Assembly: GCA_964523795.1 (NCBI GenBank)
Contig: CAZGAO010000001.1
Span: 67,397 to 131,396, forward strand
Reading direction: 5' to 3'
From: SABY01 sp964523795
GTDB taxonomy: Bacteria > Bacteroidota > Bacteroidia > Bacteroidales > 4484-276
DNA: 64,000 bases
This document shows positions 16,818-24,510 of the stretch, one piece after another. The position numbers and the translations under genes were made by a program. The stretch's first letter is position 1. Each line of letters starts with the position of its first letter. The notes under the pieces are model-generated. The model was not told where the DNA came from. It worked only from the letters and a program-made list of their open reading frames with translations, and ran no database searches.

Positions 16818-19800
16818 ATGAAGAAGGAAAAAGAATTTGCATTGACCAATGTCGCCATCCACAACAGGGTAACGGTTTATATATTTACCATTATCCTTAT
16901 TGTGGCCGGTGTTATCGCTTACCAAAGCACACCCAAGGAAAAATTTCCTGAGGTTACCTTTCCCTACTTTTCCGTATCCACGGTTTATGTAGGTACTTCG
17001 CCCGAAGATATGGTAAACCTGGTAACACACCCAATCGAAAAAGAGCTGAAAAGTGTAAAAGGGGTGAAGAACATCAGCAGCAACTCTATCCAGGATTTCT
17101 CGTTGATTTTTATCGAATTTGAAACCAATGTGGACGACAACCGCGCGATGCAGGATGTGAAAGATGCTGTGGACAAGGCCAAGCCCAACATGCCGCCCGA
17201 GCTGGCGATGGAGCCTAACATGCTGCCCGAAGTAACGCGTATCGACCTCTCGGAAATACCGGTGCTCAACATCAACATGTCGGGAAACCTGGGTCTGGTA
17301 AAAATAAAAGACTACGCCGAAGATTTGCAGGATAAAATTGAAGGCCTTGAAGAGATAACCCGCGTGGATATTGTAGGTGCTTTGGATCGTGAAATACAGG
17401 TGAATATCGACTTGTACAAGATGCAGGCTACCGGCGTGAGCTTCGATCAGATAGTAAATGCCATACGCATGGAAAACATGACTATTACCGCAGGTATGAT
17501 AGAAGTGGGACGTATGGAGCGCAACATGCGCGTGGTTGGTGAGTTTCACAATCCTAACGAAATCAATCAGATTTTGATTAAAGAGGGTGTTTACCTTAAA
17601 GATATTGCCACAATAGAAGATGATTTTAAAGAACGCGAAAGTTACTCACGCATGGGTGGCCAAGAGGTAATTACACTTAATGTCATCAAAAAAAGTGGCA
17701 AAAACCTGATTGAGGCCATCGATAAGATCAAGGTAATCATGGCGGATTTTGAGCAGGAGGTACCCTCCAATCTTACCATCGAAGCTACCGGCGACCAGAG
17801 TACCATGACCCGCAACAACGTGAGCAACCTTTTCAACACCATCATCCTGGGGTTTTTGGTGGTAACTTTGGTGCTCATGTTTTTTATGGGTATCGACAAC
17901 GCACTCTTTGTAGCCGTTGCCATTCCGCTGTCCATGGTCATCGCCTTTATTTTTGTGCCCCTGGTGGGTTTCTCGATGAACATGGTGGTGCTCATGGCTT
18001 TCATTTTGGTGCTGGGTATTGTGGTGGATAATTCCATCGTGATAGTCGAAAACATCTACCGCAATTACATGAACACGCCCAACCTTAGCATTAAGGATGC
18101 TACAAAGCAATCGGTTGGCGAGGTTGCCATGCCGGTTTTTACCGGCACACTCACCACGGTTATTCCCTTTGTGCCACTGGCTTTTTGGCCGGGCCTTATC
18201 GGCAAATTTATGCTGTATATTCCGGTTACCCTCATTATTACTTTGGTGGCCTCCATGTTTGTGGCTTTTGTAATGAACCCGGTATTTGCTGTCGATTTTA
18301 TGAAATACCGTGGCAATCGTAGCCAAAAACGGAAGCTGTATAAAAAAGAATCCATTTTTCTTATCTCGCTTACAATTGCCGGCATCATCAGCTACCTTTC
18401 AGGGCCGTTTTGGCTGGGCAACCTCTTTGCCTTTGCAGTGTTAATGTGGCTTTTTACAAAATTTGTAATTTTCTTTTTGATCGAGAAGTTTCAAAAATTT
18501 GTCATTCCAAAAATGATGAGTACTTATCGCGCTACGCTCAACTTTACGCTGAAAGGGATTATGCCCTACATTATTGTGGCGGGTACCTTCCTCCTGCTCA
18601 TATTCACTTTTTTCCTGATGAGCATTATGCCGCCCAAAATTGTCTTCTTTCCACAAGGCGATCCTAACAACGTTTATGTGTATATCACCATGCCGGCAGG
18701 TACCGATATCGAGGTTACCAATCGCGTTGCGAAGCAGGTTGAAGATTCGGTATTTAAAATTATTGGCTACAACAATCCCGATGTGGAATCGGTAATTACC
18801 AGCGTAGCCGTTAATGCCGGCCAGAATAACTTTGAACGCTCCACGCAGGCACGCCTGGCTAAAGTGTCGATCGGTTTTGAAGAATATCAATATCGTACCG
18901 GACGAAGTACTTCGGACATACTCATCGAATTGCGTGCACGCCTACAGGGCATCCCCGGTGCGCAAATTATTGTGGATCGTGAAGCATCGGGGCCACCCAC
19001 CGGTAAACCCATCAACTTGGAGATTAGGGGCGAATCGAAGAAACCCTACCGCGACCTTGTTGAAATTGCCGATCGTACCAAGATATTCATCGATTCGCTG
19101 GCCATCCCCGGCATCGAAGACCTGAAGTCGGATGCTGATATTGATAAACCAGAGGTGATTGTGGAAATCGACCGCATCAAAGCCAACCAATACGGCATTA
19201 GCACAGCTTACTTGGGATCGATACTGCGCACGGCACTTTACGGAACCACCGCATCCAAATACCGCGAGGGCGACGAGGAATATCCCATCAATGTGCGGCT
19301 GGAAGAAAAATACCGCAAAAAGATTAGCGACCTGATGAACCTGCGTATCCCCGTACCAGGGGGCCCCAACGGCCTGCGCGAAATCCCGGTATCGGCCATT
19401 GCCAAAATCGAATATACCTCATCGTATGGCGGCGTAATACACCAGGAATACAGGCCTACCATTACACTTAGCTCCAACGTGCTTACCGGCTACAATGCCA
19501 ACGAAATTGTACAGCAAATCTCGGCATCCATCAACGATTATTCGCTGCCCAATGGTTACGAATTTGTGTTTACCGGCGAGCAACAGGATCAGGAAGAATC
19601 GGGAAATTTCTTAATGATGGCCTTCCTCATTGCTATTGCCTCTGTGTTTTTGGTTTTGGTTGCGCAGTTCAACTCACTTTCAAAACCAGCCATCATTTTG
19701 CTCCAGGTGCTGTTTAGCATGATTGGGGTTTTGTTGTTCAATACCCTTTTTGGGATGCCCATTTCGATTGTTATGACAGGCATGGGATTGATAGCGGTAA

Positions 19801-20183
19801 TTGGTATTGTGGTTAAAAATGCTATCATTCTTATCGACTACATCGATATTTTGATCGCGCGAGGAAACACCTTTAAAGAGGCGGTAGTATCGGGTGGTGC
19901 CGTGCGTCTTACCCCGGTTTTGCTTACCGCAGCATCTACCATTTTCGGCTTGCTGCCCCTGGCCATTGGTATGAACATCGACTTTAATTCATTATTCACC
20001 CAACTGGATCCCAATATTTATTTTGGTGGCGACAGCGCGGCATTTTGGAACCCATTGGCCTGGACTATTATTTTCGGCCTTGCCTTTGCGACCTTCCTTA
20101 CTTTGGTAGTAGTTCCGGCTATGTATTTTATCATTTTCAAAAAAAGGGTCGAAAAACAGCAAATGGCGGTCAGTGGTGAATAA
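16818..20183 (+). CDS. RND-family efflux transporter permease
   Basis: A 1121-residue inner-membrane proton-driven exporter of the AcrB type, with 12 predicted TMs and two large periplasmic loops. The N-terminal sequence TNVAIHNRVTVYIFTIILIV is the first TM. The TM4 motif is GIVVDNSIVIVENI: the first acidic residue (D404) is kept, but the position equal to AcrB D408 is Asn (N405). The TM10 lysine is kept in GIVVKNAIILIDYI (K1000). An insertion of about 60 residues with two hydrophobic stretches lies near residues 500-580, and another near FNSLFTQLDPNIYFGGDSAA. The substrate is not deducible. Confidence 0.92.
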   Translation: MKKEKEFALTNVAIHNRVTVYIFTIILIVAGVIAYQSTPKEKFPEVTFPYFSVSTVYVGTSPEDMVNLVTHPIEKELKSVKGVKNISSNSIQDFSLIFIEFETNVDDNRAMQDVKDAVDKAKPNMPPELAMEPNMLPEVTRIDLSEIPVLNINMSGNLGLVKIKDYAEDLQDKIEGLEEITRVDIVGALDREIQVNIDLYKMQATGVSFDQIVNAIRMENMTITAGMIEVGRMERNMRVVGEFHNPNEINQILIKEGVYLKDIATIEDDFKERESYSRMGGQEVITLNVIKKSGKNLIEAIDKIKVIMADFEQEVPSNLTIEATGDQSTMTRNNVSNLFNTIILGFLVVTLVLMFFMGIDNALFVAVAIPLSMVIAFIFVPLVGFSMNMVVLMAFILVLGIVVDNSIVIVENIYRNYMNTPNLSIKDATKQSVGEVAMPVFTGTLTTVIPFVPLAFWPGLIGKFMLYIPVTLIITLVASMFVAFVMNPVFAVDFMKYRGNRSQKRKLYKKESIFLISLTIAGIISYLSGPFWLGNLFAFAVLMWLFTKFVIFFLIEKFQKFVIPKMMSTYRATLNFTLKGIMPYIIVAGTFLLLIFTFFLMSIMPPKIVFFPQGDPNNVYVYITMPAGTDIEVTNRVAKQVEDSVFKIIGYNNPDVESVITSVAVNAGQNNFERSTQARLAKVSIGFEEYQYRTGRSTSDILIELRARLQGIPGAQIIVDREASGPPTGKPINLEIRGESKKPYRDLVEIADRTKIFIDSLAIPGIEDLKSDADIDKPEVIVEIDRIKANQYGISTAYLGSILRTALYGTTASKYREGDEEYPINVRLEEKYRKKISDLMNLRIPVPGGPNGLREIPVSAIAKIEYTSSYGGVIHQEYRPTITLSSNVLTGYNANEIVQQISASINDYSLPNGYEFVFTGEQQDQEESGNFLMMAFLIAIASVFLVLVAQFNSLSKPAIILLQVLFSMIGVLLFNTLFGMPISIVMTGMGLIAVIGIVVKNAIILIDYIDILIARGNTFKEAVVSGGAVRLTPVLLTAASTIFGLLPLAIGMNIDFNSLFTQLDPNIYFGGDSAAFWNPLAWTIIFGLAFATFLTLVVVPAMYFIIFKKRVEKQQMAVSGE

Positions 20184-20270
20184 TTAATGTCTGACTATAA
20201 AATCGGCACTTTTTGATTTAAGATAGACACTACTTAGTACTTACCATGAAATAATCTGACTCAATGCAAT

Positions 20271-20412
20271 AGATTTCTCCTGCCGCAGGTGCGGCATCGA
20301 AATGACAGTGGCCGTGCAGTTGAAGGGGGAGGGAGAAGGGAGTGCTCCGCGCTCCCTTCTCCCTCCCCCAAAACCACCGAAGCCTTGTCATTCCGAGCGA
20401 AGTGAGGAATCT
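20271..20412 (+). repeat. Dispersed palindromic element with variable stem, copy 2
   Basis: The same flanks as at 6088-6231 (CTGCCGCAGGTGCGGCATCG, then AAATGACA; and GTCATTCCGAGCGAAGTGAG, then GAATCTC) enclose a different hairpin. Its arms are 20325-20345 and 20349-20369 with one mismatch in 21 pairs, purine-rich on one side. It fills the gap between the RND pump and the FKBP gene; no protein is encoded. Confidence 0.75.
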
Positions 20413-20519
20413 CTTGATATCCGGATGCGTGCGAAAACATGTCATTGGTACCAAAATAACATCATTTTAATTCATAATAATCCCTTAGTTCAAATGTTCT
20501 TAGTTTTAAATTTTACTTT

Positions 20520-21227
20520 ATGAAAAACACAAAATTCTTTATCATCCTTATTTTGGCCGGTCTTATTTTGGATTCGTGCCAAACGCCTATCAACCAGCCC
20601 GACAAGGTGAAGCCGCTTACGCAGATGGATTCGATAAGTTACATTATTGGTTACGATTATGGCTCCGGCATCCGCGAGCAGGAAATAAAAGCCGATCCGA
20701 TAATGGTTTACAAAGGGCTATATGATGCCCTGACGAAAAGCGAAGGATATTTTAATGACTCCGTGCGCGAGCAACTGATCCGGGATTTTAATAAGATAGT
20801 GCAGAAACTGGAAGACGAGCGTTTTGCTGAGATGGTGGCGAAGAACAAGGAAGCCGGCGCGTTTTATTTGAAAGAAAACTTGGGAAGACCCGGTGTGGTG
20901 GGCTTGCCCTCGGGCTTGCAGTATAAAATTCAGAAACTGGGACAGGGTGATAACTTTCCGGCGGCCAACGACAGTATCACCCTTCACTACCGCGCCATGT
21001 ACACCGACCGTACTACCTTCGACATGTCCTACGATTCGGGACCTGTGGGCATTCGCCTCAGCTATTTGGTGCCCGGCCTCACCGAAGGCATTCAACTCAT
21101 GCGCAAGGGTGCCATTTACGAATTTTACATTCCATCCGATTTGGGCTATGGCGACGAAAATTATCGCGATATGATTCCCGGCGGCTCTACCGTAATTTAT
21201 TCGGTCGAGCTGATCGATATTCATTAA
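20520..21227 (+). CDS. FKBP-type peptidyl-prolyl isomerase, lipoprotein
   Basis: A 235-residue FkpA/Mip-like folding catalyst. The lipobox LILDSC puts the lipidated cysteine at residue 20, so it is tethered in the periplasm or outer membrane. Residues 35-115 form the helical dimerisation region (MDSISYIIGYDYGSGI and following). The FKBP domain starts near SGLQYKIQKLGQG and contains the conserved VPGLTEGIQLM and IPSDLGYGD, ending VIYSVELIDIH. It should assist folding of exported proteins. It is monocistronic, with a strong terminator 50 bp downstream. Confidence 0.9.
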   Translation: MKNTKFFIILILAGLILDSCQTPINQPDKVKPLTQMDSISYIIGYDYGSGIREQEIKADPIMVYKGLYDALTKSEGYFNDSVREQLIRDFNKIVQKLEDERFAEMVAKNKEAGAFYLKENLGRPGVVGLPSGLQYKIQKLGQGDNFPAANDSITLHYRAMYTDRTTFDMSYDSGPVGIRLSYLVPGLTEGIQLMRKGAIYEFYIPSDLGYGDENYRDMIPGGSTVIYSVELIDIH

Positions 21228-21277
21228 GGATGTTTTTGCTTTGGTTTTGATAATCCTTTCAAGGGATAGAAACGGAT

Positions 21278-21317
21278 AGTCCGGGCTTGATTTTAAATCA
21301 AGCCCGGACTTATTTTT
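21278..21317 (+). terminator. Rho-independent terminator after the FKBP gene
   Basis: AGTCCGGGCTTGATTT (21278-21293) pairs perfectly with AAATCAAGCCCGGACT (21295-21310) and is followed by TATTTTT. Confidence 0.88.
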
Positions 21318-21367
21318 ACCAGCAAATTTATTGGGGTATTATAAAAATTTTGAAATTTTCATCTTCA

Positions 21368-21552
21368 CGTAGTATAAAAACTTACAAGCCCTTTATAGCT
21401 ACCAGATAAAGCTGTTAATGGGTAGAATTCTGCCTTAAAAAATCGGAATAGTTTTACAAAATATCAAGCTATTTCGGCTTGTGCCAAATTATAAAATTCA
21501 CTAAAAAAACGAAACTTGAAATTGTTAAATGATTCATTTACCGTAGTATAAA
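21368..21552. other. AT-rich leader region before nrdJ with a repeated word
   Basis: The 375 bases before the B12-dependent reductase contain CGTAGTATAAA twice (21368-21378 and 21542-21552), 174 bases apart, in otherwise AT-rich sequence. Both copies could be binding sites for a regulator of the reductase. No cobalamin riboswitch B12-box-like sequence was seen. A -7-like TATCTTG at 21609-21615 is a weak promoter candidate. Confidence 0.35.
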
Positions 21553-21685
21553 TCTTTTCAACAATGCTTCGTTAACAACATTTTGAGCTACGATTTTGCG
21601 AATCGTTGTATCTTGCGCGACATTTTTGCCCCCTTTGCAAAAAGCAAACTTTAACGATACAAGAATCTAAAAATTTAATAGCATA

Positions 21686-24397
21686 ATGCCTCAAATCGAA
21701 TTCGATCTTTTTAGCCAAATTGATGCACTTCAGAAAATAGTTGAGCCAAAAACCGTTGTCATCAAAAAACCCGGTGAAGCAAATAATACAAAGTACGTGG
21801 AACGCGAGCAGCCTGCAAACCGCGAGGAACAATTTGCCCGCCCGGCTCCACCAAAAAACGAATCCTTGCCCCCGGCCAAAAAGCGCGAGTCCTTCTCGCG
21901 TGCTGAAATACTTAAAGCCTCCAGGGATTATTTTGGAGGTGATGAGCTGGCTGCTACCGTTTGGATGGGAAAATACGCACTCAAAAACAGCGATGGCGAA
22001 ATTTTTGAACGCACCCCCGACGACATGCACCGCCGCATTGCCGCCGAGCTGGCACGCATCGAAAAACGCTACCCCAATCCCATGAGCGAAGAAGATATTT
22101 ATGCTGTGCTCAAAGATTTTAAATACATCGTCCCACAGGGCAGCCCGATGGCAGGCATTGGCAACGACCTGCAAATATCATCGCTCTCCAACTGCTTTGT
22201 GATTGGCGATGGCGATCGCTCGGATTCTTATGGTGGCATTATGAAAATAGACCAGGAGCAGGTGCAACTGATGAAACGCCGTGGAGGCGTTGGCCACGAT
22301 CTTTCCCATATCCGCCCCGGTGGAAGCCCGGTAAAAAACAGTGCGCTCACTTCAACGGGTGTAGTCCCTTTTATGGAACGCTATTCTAACTCGACCCGCG
22401 AAGTAGCTCAGGATGGCCGCCGTGGTGCACTCATGCTCACCATCTCCGTTAAACACCCCGACAGCGAAGATTTTATCGATGCCAAGATGGAAAGCGGAAA
22501 AGTAACCGGTGCCAACGTTTCGGTTAAAATTGACGACGAGTTTATGCGCTGTGTTCGCGACAACAAAGAATATGTGCAGCAATATCCCATTAACTCCGAT
22601 AATCCCACCTATACCAAAACCATCGATGCCCGCAGCCTGTGGAACAAAATTATCCACAACGCATGGCAATCGGCCGAGCCAGGTATTTTGTTTTGGGATA
22701 CGATAATCAACGAATCGGTGCCTGACAGCTATGCCGACCTGGGTTTTAAAACCGTTTCGACTAATCCTTGCGGCGAAATCCCGCTTTGCCCCCACGACAG
22801 TTGCCGCCTCCTGGCCATCAACCTGTACAGCTATGTGGAAAATCCATTTAGCCCGCAAGCTACTTTTAATAAAGATCTTTTTGTACAACATGCCCATACC
22901 GCCCAGCGTATCATGGACGACATCATCGACCTGGAAGTAGAAAAGGTAGATGGCATCATTGATAAAATTGACAGCGACCCCGAGCCTGACCACATCAAAG
23001 CCGTAGAACGCAAGCTGTGGGAAAACATTCGTAAAAAATCGCTACAGGGCCGACGTACCGGAATTGGCATTACCGCCGAGGGCGATATGCTTGCCGCCTT
23101 GGGTCTTCGGTACGGCACACCCGAAGCTACGAGCTTCTCGGTGGATGTTCACAAAATGCTGGCTACCGAGGTTTATCGTTCATCGGTTGACCTGGCCGGA
23201 GAAAGAGGAGCCTTTGAGGTGTTTGATTTTGAAAAAGAAAAAAACAATCCCTTTATCCAGCGAATCGGTGAGTCCGACCCCTCCATTATCGAAAACATGA
23301 AACAAAAGGGTCGCCGCAACATCGCCCTGCTCACCATTGCTCCAACAGGCAGCGTGAGTATTTGCACCCAAACCACCTCGGGTATCGAACCGGTATTTAT
23401 GGCTAATTACAAACGCCGCCGCAAGATAAACCCCAACGATCGCGATGTAAAAATTTCGTTTGTGGACGAGGTCGGCGATTCGTGGGAAGAGTACCAGGTT
23501 TTTCATCCCAAGTTTGAGGTATGGCTAAAGCAAAATGGCTACAATCCTGCCGAGGTAAAAACTTATAACGATGCTGACATCGACAAGCTGGTGAAAAAAT
23601 CACCTTATTTCAAGGCTTGTTCCAACGACATCAACTGGCTTGAAAAAGTAAAAATGCAGGGTGAGGTACAAAAATGGGTTGACCATTCCATCAGTGTAAC
23701 TGTTAACTTACCCGCCGATGCTACGGAAGCACTGGTAAGCGATGTTTATCAATCAGCCTGGGAAAGCGGCTGCAAGGGCATGACCATTTATCGCGATGGC
23801 TCACGCAGTGGCGTGCTAATTTCAAACAAAAGTACTGAGGAGAGTTTTAAAGAAACCACCGCTCCTGCCCGCCCGCACAAGCTCAAGGCCGATGTGATGT
23901 GGTTTCAAAACGATGACGAACGGTTTGTTGCTGTACTTGGTGTTCTCGACGGCCGTCCCTACGAAATTTTTACCGGTAAGGCTAAGGGCTTCTTCCTGCC
24001 CGAATGGGTAACTAAGGGATGGGTTATCAAAAGTAAAGAACATGGCAAGGCCAGATACGATTTTCAATTCCTCGATTCGGACGGCTACAAAATTACTATG
24101 GAAGGCCTTTCGCGCCAGTTTAACAAAGAATACTGGAACTACGCTAAGCTCATCTCAGGTATCCTACGCCACGGTATGCCGCTGCATTATGTGGTGGATA
24201 TTGTAGGAAATTTAGTTTTGGATAGTGATGCTATCAACACCTGGAAAAACGGTGTGGTGCGGGCACTCAAAAAATATATCCCCGATGGCACCAAGGCTAC
24301 CAAAGAAAAATGCCCCTCCTGTGGCACTGCCGGGAGCCTGATATATGTAGAAGGGTGCAAAACCTGCACCAACTGCGACTACAGTGGCTGCGAGTAG
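21686..24397 (+). CDS. nrdJ: Adenosylcobalamin-dependent ribonucleotide reductase (class II)
   Basis: This enzyme reduces ribonucleotides to deoxyribonucleotides using a B12-generated thiyl radical, so it does not need oxygen. It is 903 residues long. After about 60 variable N-terminal residues comes a short cone-like segment (AEILKASRDYFGGDELAATV). The substrate-pocket cysteine is C170 in LSNCFVIGD, and the catalytic loop STNPCGEIPL gives N360, C362 and E364. The barrel continues through NIALLTIAPTGSVSICTQTT. The C-terminus is a four-cysteine zinc-ribbon-like tail (CPSCG ... CTNC) that also supplies redox cysteines. It converges on the usher gene, with palindromic repeats between. Confidence 0.94.
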   Translation: MPQIEFDLFSQIDALQKIVEPKTVVIKKPGEANNTKYVEREQPANREEQFARPAPPKNESLPPAKKRESFSRAEILKASRDYFGGDELAATVWMGKYALKNSDGEIFERTPDDMHRRIAAELARIEKRYPNPMSEEDIYAVLKDFKYIVPQGSPMAGIGNDLQISSLSNCFVIGDGDRSDSYGGIMKIDQEQVQLMKRRGGVGHDLSHIRPGGSPVKNSALTSTGVVPFMERYSNSTREVAQDGRRGALMLTISVKHPDSEDFIDAKMESGKVTGANVSVKIDDEFMRCVRDNKEYVQQYPINSDNPTYTKTIDARSLWNKIIHNAWQSAEPGILFWDTIINESVPDSYADLGFKTVSTNPCGEIPLCPHDSCRLLAINLYSYVENPFSPQATFNKDLFVQHAHTAQRIMDDIIDLEVEKVDGIIDKIDSDPEPDHIKAVERKLWENIRKKSLQGRRTGIGITAEGDMLAALGLRYGTPEATSFSVDVHKMLATEVYRSSVDLAGERGAFEVFDFEKEKNNPFIQRIGESDPSIIENMKQKGRRNIALLTIAPTGSVSICTQTTSGIEPVFMANYKRRRKINPNDRDVKISFVDEVGDSWEEYQVFHPKFEVWLKQNGYNPAEVKTYNDADIDKLVKKSPYFKACSNDINWLEKVKMQGEVQKWVDHSISVTVNLPADATEALVSDVYQSAWESGCKGMTIYRDGSRSGVLISNKSTEESFKETTAPARPHKLKADVMWFQNDDERFVAVLGVLDGRPYEIFTGKAKGFFLPEWVTKGWVIKSKEHGKARYDFQFLDSDGYKITMEGLSRQFNKEYWNYAKLISGILRHGMPLHYVVDIVGNLVLDSDAINTWKNGVVRALKKYIPDGTKATKEKCPSCGTAGSLIYVEGCKTCTNCDYSGCE

Positions 24398-24435
24398 GGG
24401 AGGGCAATTAGATGATGATTTTCGGCACATCGTAG

Positions 24436-24510
24436 AGACGCGATGCATCGCGTCTTTACAGACTACACAACCGTTTTGCTATTTGGATATGCGCCGCATC
24501 GCGTCTCTAC
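24436..24510. repeat. AGACGCGATGCATCGCGTCT palindrome cluster, downstream side
   Basis: A perfect 20-base palindrome at 24436-24455 is followed by a half copy (CCGCATCGCGTCTCTAC, 24494-24510) that overlaps the usher stop region. Related copies occur at 28651-28711, so this repeat brackets the chaperone-usher operon. It may act as a bidirectional terminator between nrdJ and the usher gene. Confidence 0.75.

Noticed and set aside
21318..21685. Cobalamin riboswitch before the B12-dependent reductase
   Set aside because: I looked for a B12-box-like GCCACTG block and a pairing scaffold and saw none; the leader is AT-rich with only a repeated CGTAGTATAAA.
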